This document shows positions 24,823 to 33,352 of a stretch of DNA of 38,888 nucleotides, one piece after another. The first letter of the stretch is position 1. Each line of letters begins with the position of its first letter. The notes under the pieces were generated by a model. The model did not search any database, was not told where the DNA came from, and was given only the letters and a program-made list of their open reading frames with translations. Source of the stretch: CAZKFN01 sp964552035 (GTDB taxonomy: Bacteria; Bacteroidota; Bacteroidia; Flavobacteriales_E; Vicingaceae); contig CAZKFN010000013.1 of assembly GCA_964552035.1 (NCBI GenBank), positions 1 to 38,888 of the forward strand, given 5' to 3'. The position numbers were made by a program, and so were the translations under genes.

Positions 24823-27549
24823 ATGGCAAATAAAGATGATGACAATATAGAAGAGAAAGATGAATTAACTTCCGCTAATGGAAAGGACGATATTGGCTCT
24901 AATGGTTTGGAGAACGTCATTCAAGTTAGTGAAATGTATAATGAATGGTTCTTGGATTATGCTTCTTATGTAATTCTTGAAAGAGCTATTCCCCACATTG
25001 GTGATGGGTTGAAACCCGTACAAAGAAGAATCCTTCATTCACTTAAAGAAATGGACGATGGTCGTTACCATAAAGTTGCTAACGTTATTGGTAACACTAT
25101 GAAATATCACCCTCATGGCGATGCATCTATTGGCGATGCTTTGGTCCAAATTGGGCAAAAGGATTTGCTTTTAGATCTGCAAGGGAACTGGGGAAATATT
25201 TTAACGGGAGATCGAGCTGCAGCAGCGCGTTATATTGAAGTAAGACTTTCAAAATTTGCCCTTGAGGTTGCCTTTAATAGAAAAACTACTCGGTGGACAC
25301 CCTCATACGATGGGAGGGGATTGGAACCTATTGCTTTGCCCATGAAATTTCCTTTATTACTGGCTCAGGGTGTTGAGGGTATTGCGGTGGGACTGGCTTG
25401 TAGAATTTTGCCCCATAACTTTAACGAGTTGATAGATGCTTCTATTGATGTTTTAAGAGGAAAGAAAACCAATATATTACCTGATTTTCAAACAGGTGGA
25501 ATGGCTGATTTTTCCAATTATAACGACGGACTAAGAGGTGGAAGAATTCGTTTAAGAGCTAAAATTGGACAAATTGATAAAAGAACTTTAATTATTTCCG
25601 AAATTCCTTTTGGTACCAATACCTCTAGTCTTATTGATTCCATTATTAAAGCCAATGATAAAGGAAAAATTAAAATTCGAAAAATTGAGGATAATACCGC
25701 AGAAAATGTAGAAATCATCATCAATCTACCTCCAAATGTTTCTCCTGATAAAACCATTGATGCATTATATGCCTTTACAGATTGTGAAGTTTCTATTTCA
25801 CCTAACTCTGCAATCGTTAAAGACGATAAACCTGAGTTTATTGGAGTTAACGAGATTTTAAGGCTTTCAACAGAACAAACCAAAAAACTGTTGAAAATGG
25901 AACTTGAAATTCGCTTAGGTGAACTTCAAGAACAATGGCACTTTTCTTCCTTAGAAAAGATTTTTATTGAAAATAGAATCTATATTGACATTGAGGAATG
26001 TGAAACTTGGGAATCCATTATAAAAACAATACATAAAGGTTTAAAACCTTATATTAAACATCTGAAAAGAAAAGTAACGGATGAAGATGTAGAGCGATTA
26101 ACGGAGATTAAAATTAAGAGGATTTCTAAATACGATGGCTTTAAGTCGGATGAATTAATCAAACGTATAGAGGGTGAAATAGAGGAAATAAAAGCGAACC
26201 TTGCTAGTTTAACAGATTTTGCAATTGCTTATTTTAAAAATATCAAAGCAAAGTACGGTGAAGGTAAAGAAAGAAAAACAGAAATTAGATCTTTTGAAAC
26301 CATCGATGCTTCCAAAGTTGCCGTTGCCAACAGCAAATTGTATGTGAATAAAAAAGAGGGTTTTATCGGTCATGGACTTAAAAGAACGGAGTCTGATTTT
26401 GTTGCTGACTGCTCAGATATTGATGATGTTATCGTTTTTAGAGAAGATGGAGTCATGATTGTTCAAAAGATACAACCTAAATCCTTTGTTGGGAAAAATA
26501 TCATTCATGTTGCAGTTTGGAAAAGAGGTGATAAACGAACAATTTATAACATGGTGTATCATGACGGAAAGACTGGAAGAGCGATGATTAAACGTTTTGC
26601 TGTAACCTCTATTACCCGAGATAGGGAATATAATTTAATCAGTGAAACTAAAGGTTCAAGGATATTGTACTTTTCTGCCAACCCAAATGGAGAAGCAGAA
26701 GTAATCGGTGTACAACTTCGACCAAAAGCCAAATTAAGACGATTGAAATTTGATGTTGATTTTGCCGATGTAGCTATTAAAGGAAGAGGTGCAAAAGGAA
26801 ACATCATGTCTAGAAACTTGGTACATAAGATTACTTTAAAGGAAGAAGGTACATCTACACTTAGTGCTAGAAAAATTTGGTTTGATGATACTGTTCAACG
26901 AATTAATACTGAAGGGAGAGGAGAATTGTTGGGACGCTTTAAAGCCAAAGATAAAATATTAACGGTAACTCAATCGGGTAGTTATAAGTTAGTTGAACCT
27001 AATATTAGCACCCACTTTGAACCCGACATCATCTTAATTGAAAAATGGAATCCGGAGATGCCACTTACCGTTGTGTATTACAATGGAGATAAAAAAGACT
27101 TTTATGTCAAGCGCTTCATAGCTGAAGAAAGCGATAATAAAGTTGATTTTATCTCAGAAGAGGAAGGAAGCTATTTGGAATTAATTTCTACTGATTACCA
27201 TACGGTGATCGAAATAGATTTTGTCAAACCCAAAGGTAAAGATGCTAAACCTAAAGAATATCTAAATCTAAAAGACTTTATCAGTGTGAGAGGAATTAAG
27301 ACTCTTGGAAATATGTTGAGTTATGATAAAGTTAAAAGCATAGAACGTTTGGACATTGAAACTGCTGCAGAAGTTATGAAAACAACAGTAGAAGAGTTAT
27401 CCCAAAATCCATTTTTAGAACAAGATGAAAATGAGCCTACTGAAGAAGTGAAAGCTGAAAAAGAGGAACACAGCGAGGAGAATGAAGGAGGTAAAAGTGA
27501 AGAAAATGGGAAAACATCCTCAGAAGGTCAAATTGATTTATTTTCATAA
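24823..27549 (+). CDS. parC: DNA topoisomerase IV subunit A
   Basis: ParC is the DNA breakage-reunion subunit of topoisomerase IV. The 908-residue product has the winged-helix region with KPVQRRILHSLKEMDDG (64-80), HPHGDASIGDALVQIGQKD (96-114, the region that governs quinolone response) and the catalytic Tyr137 in AAARYIE. A coiled-coil tower (about 350-470) and a C-terminal beta-pinwheel domain follow. After about residue 870 there is an extra Glu/Lys/Ser-rich acidic tail ending GQIDLFS. It is translationally close to parE (1-bp gap) and is followed by a rhomboid gene after 5 bp. The tail is low-complexity and probably disordered. Confidence 0.93.
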   Translation: MANKDDDNIEEKDELTSANGKDDIGSNGLENVIQVSEMYNEWFLDYASYVILERAIPHIGDGLKPVQRRILHSLKEMDDGRYHKVANVIGNTMKYHPHGDASIGDALVQIGQKDLLLDLQGNWGNILTGDRAAAARYIEVRLSKFALEVAFNRKTTRWTPSYDGRGLEPIALPMKFPLLLAQGVEGIAVGLACRILPHNFNELIDASIDVLRGKKTNILPDFQTGGMADFSNYNDGLRGGRIRLRAKIGQIDKRTLIISEIPFGTNTSSLIDSIIKANDKGKIKIRKIEDNTAENVEIIINLPPNVSPDKTIDALYAFTDCEVSISPNSAIVKDDKPEFIGVNEILRLSTEQTKKLLKMELEIRLGELQEQWHFSSLEKIFIENRIYIDIEECETWESIIKTIHKGLKPYIKHLKRKVTDEDVERLTEIKIKRISKYDGFKSDELIKRIEGEIEEIKANLASLTDFAIAYFKNIKAKYGEGKERKTEIRSFETIDASKVAVANSKLYVNKKEGFIGHGLKRTESDFVADCSDIDDVIVFREDGVMIVQKIQPKSFVGKNIIHVAVWKRGDKRTIYNMVYHDGKTGRAMIKRFAVTSITRDREYNLISETKGSRILYFSANPNGEAEVIGVQLRPKAKLRRLKFDVDFADVAIKGRGAKGNIMSRNLVHKITLKEEGTSTLSARKIWFDDTVQRINTEGRGELLGRFKAKDKILTVTQSGSYKLVEPNISTHFEPDIILIEKWNPEMPLTVVYYNGDKKDFYVKRFIAEESDNKVDFISEEEGSYLELISTDYHTVIEIDFVKPKGKDAKPKEYLNLKDFISVRGIKTLGNMLSYDKVKSIERLDIETAAEVMKTTVEELSQNPFLEQDENEPTEEVKAEKEEHSEENEGGKSEENGKTSSEGQIDLFS

Positions 27550-27554
27550 CGTAG

Positions 27555-28175
27555 ATGTCAATAACTTTTATCATCATTCTTGCCACAGCTGCTGTATCCA
27601 TTCCGGCATTCAACAATAGAACGCTATTTTACAAGTTGGATTTTTCCCCATTTATTGTAGAAAAGAATAAAGAGTGGTACAGGTTTATCACCCATGCTTT
27701 TTTACATGCCGATTGGATGCACTTGATATTTAACATGCTTGTACTCTTCTTTTTTGGAGACGTTACACAGCAACACTTTGAGGCTTATGTTGGTTTAAAG
27801 GGAATCTTTTATTACATCATATTGTATTTTGGAGGCATTGCCATAGCTGTTTTGCCAACTTATAAAAAAAATAAAGACAATCCTTCCTATCATTCTGTTG
27901 GAGCATCGGGAGCAGTATCTGCAGTTTTGTTTTCTTCAGTGATTTTTAGTCCATCTCGATCGATTTGTTTATGGGGAGTCTTATGTTTTCCTGGAATTGT
28001 TTGGGCAATAATTTATTTAGTCTATTCTTATGTTCAATCTAAAAGAGAAGGAGGATACATTAATCATGATGCCCACTTTTGGGGTGCCATTTTTGGAATT
28101 GTTTTTACTTTTTTAATGATTCCTCAATCATCTACCGCATTTATTAATGAAATTTTGGCACTTTTACCGTTTTAA
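27555..28175 (+). CDS. Rhomboid family intramembrane serine protease
   Basis: This 206-residue polytopic inner-membrane protein has rhomboid catalytic motifs. The serine motif is GASGA with Ser118, and the histidine is His174 in HDAHFWGAIFG, where the A-H-x-x-G-x-x-x-G pattern is preserved. The oxyanion motif HLIFN (His56-Asn60) in HADWMHLIFNM is also present, so the protein is probably active. About six membrane segments are visible. It lies 5 bp after parC and 14 bp before the aminotransferase gene, so it is likely cotranscribed. Substrates are unknown and the operon gives no direct clue. Confidence 0.92.
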   Translation: MSITFIIILATAAVSIPAFNNRTLFYKLDFSPFIVEKNKEWYRFITHAFLHADWMHLIFNMLVLFFFGDVTQQHFEAYVGLKGIFYYIILYFGGIAIAVLPTYKKNKDNPSYHSVGASGAVSAVLFSSVIFSPSRSICLWGVLCFPGIVWAIIYLVYSYVQSKREGGYINHDAHFWGAIFGIVFTFLMIPQSSTAFINEILALLPF

Positions 28176-28189
28176 AAATCCTGTGTTTT

Positions 28190-29026
28190 ATGCCGAAACT
28201 ATCCTATATCTATAAGGGGCAAATTTGCTCGGAAGAAAGCTTAAGTCTTGGATTAAATAGGGCTTTTAGATATGGAGATGGACTTTTTGAAACCCTGAGG
28301 ATAATTCATGGAAAACCTCAGAACTATTCCGAACATCTTAGACGATTAACGCAAGGATTAAAACAATTGAAAATTGATTTTACAGCTCAGCAACAAAAGG
28401 AAATGCTGCGCTTAATTTCAGAGCTTCTTATTACTCAAAGTATGCAAGGAGGAATATTGAGGATATTTGTCTTTAGAAGGGGAGGAGGAAGATATACTCC
28501 AGAGGAAAATAATGCGGATTATCTTGTTGAAGTAGAGCCGTTAAGAGAGAATGAATTTCAATTGAATACCAGAGGCTTAAACCTAAATATTGCTCAAATT
28601 CGTTTACATAAATTTTCCAGTACCAACGGTTTGAAAAGCTTAAGTGCTTTACCTCACGTTTTAGCCTCCGTAGAAAAGCAAGAGCGACGATTAGATGATT
28701 TGTTGTTTTTAAATGAAGAAGGTTTTCTTGTTGAGGCCACTTCTTCTAATATATTTCTTTGTTTTGGAAATGAAATCCATACCCCTCCTTTATCCGATGG
28801 TTGTTTGCCTGGAATTATGCGCCAACAAGTTTTAAAACTAGCAAATAAAGAAGGTATAAAAACAGTAGAAAGAAGCATGGGGCTGGAAGATTTAATAGAT
28901 GCAGAGGAGTGCTTTCTAACCAATTCTATAGCTGGAATAAAATGGGTGGTTGCCTTTAGAGATAAAAGATATTACAACCGTCAAAGTAAAAAACTTATAG
29001 CGTTGATTAACGCTAAGGTTAATTAA
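28190..29026 (+). CDS. Class IV PLP-dependent aminotransferase or lyase
   Basis: This 278-residue fold-type IV PLP enzyme belongs to the family of 4-amino-4-deoxychorismate lyase (PabC), branched-chain aminotransferase and D-amino acid transaminase. Visible features are FRYGDGLFETLRI (26-38), the expected PLP lysine Lys149 in GLKSLSALPHVLAS, VEATSSNIF (181-189) and CLPGIMRQQV for phosphate binding. Length is closest to PabC-like members, but the sequence alone does not settle the reaction. It is the last gene of the parE operon. Its last 8 bp overlap the convergent yqgE, and the probable yqgE terminator lies inside its 3' end. Confidence 0.85.
   Translation: MPKLSYIYKGQICSEESLSLGLNRAFRYGDGLFETLRIIHGKPQNYSEHLRRLTQGLKQLKIDFTAQQQKEMLRLISELLITQSMQGGILRIFVFRRGGGRYTPEENNADYLVEVEPLRENEFQLNTRGLNLNIAQIRLHKFSSTNGLKSLSALPHVLASVEKQERRLDDLLFLNEEGFLVEATSSNIFLCFGNEIHTPPLSDGCLPGIMRQQVLKLANKEGIKTVERSMGLEDLIDAEECFLTNSIAGIKWVVAFRDKRYYNRQSKKLIALINAKVN
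28987..29015 (-). terminator. yqgE terminator inside the aminotransferase gene
   Basis: A perfect 7-bp stem (28998-29004 with 29009-29015, TAGCGTT-GATT-AACGCTA) is followed on the minus strand by TAAGTTTTTT. It starts 3 bp beyond the yqgE stop and lies wholly within the last codons of the convergent plus-strand gene. Confidence 0.55.
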
Positions 29027-29609
29027 GTTTTGGGTCCAATGGGAATTTGGCCATTATGGAAATTTCTTTAGAAGAATTTTCTACCACTTTTTTCCATAAA
29101 TCTAAGTCGTTATCAAATACAATTGAAGGATTAGCTTCTTGAACAAACCAAGAATTACTTTTTAGCTCTCTGTCCAATTGAGCTTTATCCCATCCAGAGT
29201 ATCCCAAGAAAAATTTTACATCGGAAGGACTTATTTCTTTATTGTGTATCATTCCTTTCAGTTGTGAAATATCGCCACTCCAATAGACATCATCGGTGAT
29301 TTCAATACTGTCTTCGATTTTATTTCCTTGATTGTGGATAAAGAAGAGTTGATCACCTGAAACTGGACCACCTTCATATAAGAGGGCAGCAAATTTCGGG
29401 AAATCTTCTAAAACATCTTCTATTTTAAAAGGCAAAGGATGGTTTAAAATAAAACCCATAATTCCCTCATTGTTGTATTCGGTGATTAATATTACGGAGC
29501 GTTGGAAATTAGGATCGCTCATAAAGGGTTCAGAAATCAACAATCTACCTTTAGAAGGTTTCAAGTTGCTTAGTTCTGAAATTGGTTTTTTAAAAGGGTT
29601 GTAATCCAT
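29019..29609 (-). CDS. YqgE/AlgH family protein
   Basis: This 196-residue cytoplasmic protein of the conserved YqgE/AlgH family (DUF179) has KGRLLISEPFMSDPNFQRSV (19-38), GIMGFILNHPL (49-59), YEGGPVSGDQLFFIHN (about 78-93) and FFLGYSGWDKAQLDREL (about 133-149). The family is structurally known but its biochemical role is not settled; early suggestions of a transcription regulator are weak. It converges with the aminotransferase gene with an 8-bp overlap. A TATATTTG -7 element lies only 5 bp upstream of the ATG, so the transcript may be leaderless. Confidence 0.92.
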   Translation of the reverse strand: MDYNPFKKPISELSNLKPSKGRLLISEPFMSDPNFQRSVILITEYNNEGIMGFILNHPLPFKIEDVLEDFPKFAALLYEGGPVSGDQLFFIHNQGNKIEDSIEITDDVYWSGDISQLKGMIHNKEISPSDVKFFLGYSGWDKAQLDRELKSNSWFVQEANPSIVFDNDLDLWKKVVENSSKEISIMAKFPLDPKLN

Positions 29610-29614
29610 AAAGC

Positions 29615-29622
29615 CAAATATA
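29615..29622 (-). promoter_or_regulatory. Candidate -7 element of yqgE
   Basis: Read on the minus strand this is TATATTTG, matching TAnnTTTG, and it ends 5 bp before the ATG at 29609. This would place the transcription start at or near the start codon. No -33 box is evident. Confidence 0.4.
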
Positions 29623-29821
29623 AGATAAATTCATTGTTGTTTTTTTAGAAAGCTAGGAGATTGTCTTTAAAAATCCTTAAAAACAAGAAGAGGATAAAAG
29701 AAATTTAACCTCTTAAAAATTTTTCTATCTTAGGATTTATTTAAATATAAAAGTGAAAAGCATCTTAGTCAAAATAGTTATAATCGATTTAGAATAATTG
29801 TGTAAGGTCTCAAATAAAAGG

Positions 29822-29858
29822 CCATTGCTATATTAATAAAATATAATATAGGTAATGG
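29822..29858. other. Imperfect hairpin in the yqgE-pdxH spacer
   Basis: CCATT-G-CTATATTA pairs with TAATATAG-GT-AATGG around an 8-nt AT loop, giving a 5-bp and an 8-bp helix split by a small internal loop. No T-tract follows, so it does not look like a terminator. It could be part of a small RNA, a leader structure or an operator. Confidence 0.35.
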
Positions 29859-30177
29859 GTTTAATAAACTAAGCTAAGTAAGTGGGTTAGCAATCAAAGT
29901 TTTAGTCAGTAGATATCTCCCAAAAACCTCTATTTCAATTGACTTATCAAACTAGCTAATCATCCAACACAAAAGTCTTGAATACAATGCTACCTTTAAT
30001 GAAATCAGAAGATACCTTATGAATTTCCAACTCTCTTGTAATTCCAGATTATCCAAAAGCTAAAAGAAACATTAAGTATTTAATTTCTTACCTTTAATCT
30101 TTATAAAATAGCTCTTGTTTTAAGTTTTACATGCTTAACTATTCGTTAGCTAATAATAAAAGTAATAATAAAAAGAC

Positions 30178-30825
30178 ATGGAAAATATTAGAGATCAAGT
30201 TAGTCACTTGAGAAGAGAGTTTGACTTTGATTCTTTAGATAAAGAAGATTTACCTGAAAACCCTTTAGATTTTTTCAACTCTTGGTTAGAAAAAGCTCTT
30301 AAAGAAAATATCAAAGATGCCAATGCCTTTGTTCTTTCAACAGCCCATAAAGATGAAATAGACAGTCGAGTAGTCTTATTGAGAGATGCTTATGAGGAAG
30401 GTTTAGAGTTTTATACGAATTATGGCAGTAAAAAGGGAAAAGATATTTTAAGCAATAAAAATGTAGCCCTCAATTTCTTTTGGGCAGATTTTGATCGACA
30501 AATTAGAATTAAAGCACAGCTTGAAGTCCTTTCTGAAAAATTATCCGATCGTTACTTTTCATCTCGTCCTAGAGAAAGCCAAATTGGTGCTTGGGCTTCT
30601 CTTCAAAGTCAAGAGTTAGACGATAGAAAGTCTCTTGAAGAAAGATACCAGCATTACAAGGAAAAGTTTGAAGGTGAGAAAGTTCCACGTCCAGCCTTTT
30701 GGGGTGGTTATTTGGCAAAACCTTTTTATTATGAATTTTGGCAAGGACGCAAGAGTCGTTTGCACGATCGCTTTTGTTATGTAAAAAAAGAGAAGGTTTG
30801 GCTCATCAAAAGGCTTTATCCCTAA
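30178..30825 (+). CDS. pdxH: Pyridoxamine/pyridoxine 5'-phosphate oxidase
   Basis: PdxH uses FMN and oxygen to turn pyridoxamine or pyridoxine 5'-phosphate into pyridoxal 5'-phosphate. The 215-residue length is typical. Signature segments are NAFVLSTAHKDEIDSRVVLLR (FMN and substrate side), FYTNYGSKKGKDILSNKNVALNFFW, RQIRIKAQLEVL and the C-terminal FWQGRKSRLHDRFCYV, which holds the R-L-H-D-R substrate motif. The C-terminus ends IKRLYP, as usual. The protein is cytoplasmic. The glycosyltransferase gene begins 5 bp after its stop, so the two are likely cotranscribed although functionally unrelated. Confidence 0.96.
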   Translation: MENIRDQVSHLRREFDFDSLDKEDLPENPLDFFNSWLEKALKENIKDANAFVLSTAHKDEIDSRVVLLRDAYEEGLEFYTNYGSKKGKDILSNKNVALNFFWADFDRQIRIKAQLEVLSEKLSDRYFSSRPRESQIGAWASLQSQELDDRKSLEERYQHYKEKFEGEKVPRPAFWGGYLAKPFYYEFWQGRKSRLHDRFCYVKKEKVWLIKRLYP

Positions 30826-30830
30826 TTCCT

Positions 30831-32066
30831 ATGTTTCAACGTTATCTCGAAAAAAACACTCTTAAACCTCCATTAATAACAGCAAAACCAGCAAAAGGTA
30901 CTGCTTTAATTGTAGTAATTCCCGTTTATAAAGAGAAAAGTGTTTTACAACCACTAAAAGCTTTGCAAGAAGCTATTGTACCTCGCTCAAAAGTAGAAGT
31001 AATTTTGGTATTTAATGCATCGGAGAATGAGGAAGAGGTTTTAACCATCAATCAAGCTTGTAAAGAAGAAGCCCTAAATTGGTATGCTTCTCTTTCGCAA
31101 CCAAGTTATGCCTTGTTTTGTATAGAAGAAAATCAATTGCCTCGAAAACATGCAGGAGTTGGATTAGCAAGAAAGATAGGAATGGATGAAGCACTTAGGA
31201 GATTTCAAACTCTTCAAGAATGGGGAGGTATCATCATTTGTTTTGATGCCGATAGCTCTTGTGCCCAAAATTATTTAAAAGCCATTGAGGAACATTTCCA
31301 AACTTATCCTAAAACTCCCGCTTGCTCAATATATTTTGAACATCCTATTAATTCCAAAGATTTTTCTCATGAAATCAACCTAGGGATTGCATTTTATGAA
31401 TTGCATTTAAGGTATTATAAAAACGGATTAACCTATGCTGGGCTTCCTTATGATTTTTACACCGTTGGCTCCTCTATGGCTGTTCGAGCTAGAGCGTACA
31501 GTGAAGAGGGTGGAATGAACAAAAGAAAGGCAGGAGAAGACTTTTATTTTTTACAAAAAATGTTCAAAAAGGGTAATTTTACATCACTTTATAACACTAC
31601 TGTTATTCCTTCTCCTAGAATATCTGATAGAGTTCCCTTTGGCACTGGGAGAGCCATCTTAGAAATGCTAAACCAAGAAAGAAATATAGAGAACTCTTAT
31701 GCTTTTTCTTCATTTGAGGTATTGAAAAATACTTTTTCAAATGTAGAAAAATGGTATGCTGAAGAACCTAAAAATAGTTCTTATTTAGCAGCCTATTTTG
31801 GTGAGCAACAATTGGCTGATAAGTTAAGTGAAATACGTACGCAATCAACCTCCTTAACTCTATTTATCAAACGATTATTTCAGTGGTTTGATGCTTTTCA
31901 ATGTCTTAAATTTATCCATTTTTTAAGAGATAATTACTTTGAAAATAAACCGCTTATAGAAGAATCTTCAAGACTGTTAAAGGCTAGTGGGATCGCTGTT
32001 CAGCAAAAAGAGGTTGGTATTCTTCTAGAGATTTACAGAAAAAAGGATCGAGAAGAGGGAAGCTAA
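30831..32066 (+). CDS. Family 2 glycosyltransferase
   Basis: This is a 411-residue GT-A fold glycosyltransferase. I chose the ATG at 30831 (MFQRYLEK), 5 bp after pdxH, rather than an in-frame TTG at 30738 inside pdxH. The Rossmann-like start LIVVIPVYKEKSVLQPLKALQ, the metal-binding DAD at 139-141 (CFDADSSC) and a GEDFYFLQKMFKKG motif (about 232-245) agree with GT2 enzymes. The C-terminal 150 residues are helical and not assigned. No membrane segment or signal peptide is present. The acceptor and sugar are unknown and there is no polysaccharide gene cluster around it. Its 3' end overlaps the convergent neighbour by 4 bp. Confidence 0.85.
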   Translation: MFQRYLEKNTLKPPLITAKPAKGTALIVVIPVYKEKSVLQPLKALQEAIVPRSKVEVILVFNASENEEEVLTINQACKEEALNWYASLSQPSYALFCIEENQLPRKHAGVGLARKIGMDEALRRFQTLQEWGGIIICFDADSSCAQNYLKAIEEHFQTYPKTPACSIYFEHPINSKDFSHEINLGIAFYELHLRYYKNGLTYAGLPYDFYTVGSSMAVRARAYSEEGGMNKRKAGEDFYFLQKMFKKGNFTSLYNTTVIPSPRISDRVPFGTGRAILEMLNQERNIENSYAFSSFEVLKNTFSNVEKWYAEEPKNSSYLAAYFGEQQLADKLSEIRTQSTSLTLFIKRLFQWFDAFQCLKFIHFLRDNYFENKPLIEESSRLLKASGIAVQQKEVGILLEIYRKKDREEGS

Positions 32067-32548
32067 TTTTCTAATGTTTTTTTTAACTCTTTAATTATTT
32101 GGTAATTATAATCATTAGAAGGTTGGTATCCTCTTTCTATTAAATCAAAAATTTCATATTCCCTTTGAATGGAGTATTTTATTTTTTTAAAACGCAAATT
32201 AAAGCGAGTCTTACCCAGCTTTATAACCTGTGCCAAATCTTTACCTTGTGTTAATAAGTTGATTTGCTTTAAATCCAAATCAATTGCGGTAATGTCAAAG
32301 TAAAACTTATGACAAAAAATAGCAGTTAATCTTCCATTTTTTAATCGTTCAACATAATTAATACCCTTCATAATTTTTTCAAAAGCTAAATCAGAGTAGC
32401 GATTCAACATATCAATAGCATACTCAGGATGTTCTTCAACCAAGATAGTCCAATCAAACCTACTATAGCCTTCTAGGTATAAAAAATGGGTAAAATCTTC
32501 TTGAAGAATATTAAGTTCTTTATATGTCAGTGTTCTATAACTATTCAT
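32063..32548 (-). CDS. DUF6495-like small cytoplasmic protein
   Basis: This 161-residue protein has no signal peptide or membrane segment. Its start YRTLTYKELNILQEDFTHFL and the block PEYAIDMLNRYSDLAFEKIMKGINYVE (about 40-66) resemble a Bacteroidota family I know as DUF6495. A CHKFYFDITAIDLDL segment and a basic C-terminal half follow. The function is unknown. It overlaps the end of the glycosyltransferase gene by 4 bp on the opposite strand, and it may be cotranscribed with the thioesterase gene 45 bp upstream. The family call is from memory of its pattern and is moderate. Confidence 0.7.
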   Translation of the reverse strand: MNSYRTLTYKELNILQEDFTHFLYLEGYSRFDWTILVEEHPEYAIDMLNRYSDLAFEKIMKGINYVERLKNGRLTAIFCHKFYFDITAIDLDLKQINLLTQGKDLAQVIKLGKTRFNLRFKKIKYSIQREYEIFDLIERGYQPSNDYNYQIIKELKKTLEN

Positions 32549-32593
32549 TGAGCTCTAAAAGTATAATACTTTCTTCAAAAACGCAATTTTATT

Positions 32594-33028
32594 TTACATA
32601 TTTTCAAAATCTTGAATTTTTTCTTGGATATTTGTTGGAATAGCTGTTGATTTTCCTGTTTTTGGATTTATTGAAACCAGCACTTGTATAGCTCTTGCAG
32701 CAATTCTCTCCTTATTACCTATTACTTTAATGAGGCTTTCAAACTGTAAACTTTTTTCGCCAATTTTAAATATTCTATTGTATACAACGAGTTCTTCACC
32801 AAAAAATAAAGGGCTAATATAATCGATTTCGATTCTAGCAACAACTACGCTTAACTCCTCTATGTTAGAAAACAACCCCATAATCTTTTGAGAATAATCT
32901 ATTCTTGCTTCTTCTAAATAGTTAAGATACCTTGCATTGTTAACATGATTCATCATGTCTAAGTCCATAAATCGTATGGATAAGGGAACTTGGTGTTTGA
33001 AAGGAGTTAGATCTATTGAATCCTTCAT
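32594..33028 (-). CDS. Acyl-CoA thioesterase (4HBT, YbgC/FadM-like)
   Basis: This 144-residue hotdog-fold protein hydrolyses acyl-CoA thioesters. The family motif appears as RFMDLDMMNHVNNARYLNYLEEAR, with Asp24 at the catalytic position and HVNNARY conserved. The residue before His is Asn27, where Gly is usual, which may be a clade-specific variant. Further blocks are VVARIEIDYISPLFFGEELVV and KSLQFESLIKV. It lies in the same direction as the DUF6495-like gene, with 45 bp between them. The substrate chain length is not evident. Confidence 0.9.
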   Translation of the reverse strand: MKDSIDLTPFKHQVPLSIRFMDLDMMNHVNNARYLNYLEEARIDYSQKIMGLFSNIEELSVVVARIEIDYISPLFFGEELVVYNRIFKIGEKSLQFESLIKVIGNKERIAARAIQVLVSINPKTGKSTAIPTNIQEKIQDFENM

Positions 33029-33352
33029 GAGACTTTTAGGGTTTTAGTGTTTTTTCAAATTAACGAAAAAGTTTTGATAGCTTAGGTCAACTTTTAAACA
33101 GTTGTTAGAAAAAAAGTTTTGGAACCTATTTTGGTACGAAAATATTAATTTTTCTTAAGTAATTGTTTTTAACCTAAAATTAAAATGCAGAGCTTTACTT
33201 GTTAATTCAAGTTTTGGATTGAATTATTTTTAAGTTGCTATAGGATAGAAAATTATTAAAAAATAAAAGGATCGATGCAACTTTTTTTAAACTTTTAACG
33301 TATTAAAACATATAAATCATACACAAAATAATCATACACAAAATTTCTTCCT
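33029..33352. other. Spacer and leader upstream of the giant T9SS protein
   Basis: This 324-bp divergent spacer has no gene. No full TAnnTTTG element was found. The nearest are TATTTTTA and TATTTTGG, each one step from consensus. The last 38 bp hold a perfect 15-bp tandem duplication, listed separately. Confidence 0.5.
33315..33344 (+). repeat. Tandem 15-bp repeat in the leader of the giant gene
   Basis: AATCATACACAAAAT occurs twice in perfect head-to-tail order (33315-33329 and 33330-33344) and ends 8 bp before the ATG at 33353. Its A-rich content fits translation-initiation leaders of Bacteroidota, where the Shine-Dalgarno sequence is usually absent. Confidence 0.85.

Larger units (their letters stand above)
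29610..30177. other. Non-coding spacer between yqgE and pdxH
   Basis: This 568-bp AT-rich region lies between two divergent genes. I see no reading frame, tRNA or consensus promoter for pdxH. It contains the yqgE -7 element at its left edge and one imperfect hairpin (29822-29858), listed separately. Its length is well above the other divergent spacers in the window, so an unrecognised RNA or decayed gene is possible. Confidence 0.5.

Noticed and set aside
22971..27549. DNA gyrase gyrB-gyrA
   Set aside because: Adjacent B and A genes, the Bacteroidota ParE-type N-terminus and the 616-residue length favour topoisomerase IV. A phylogenetic tree would be decisive.
30738..30830. TTG start placing the glycosyltransferase inside pdxH
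   Set aside because: The added 31 residues are an out-of-frame reading of pdxH codons, and an ATG lies 5 bp after the pdxH stop.
33315..33344. CRISPR repeat or replication iteron
   Set aside because: There are only two directly abutting 15-bp copies with no spacers, no cas genes and no replication gene nearby.
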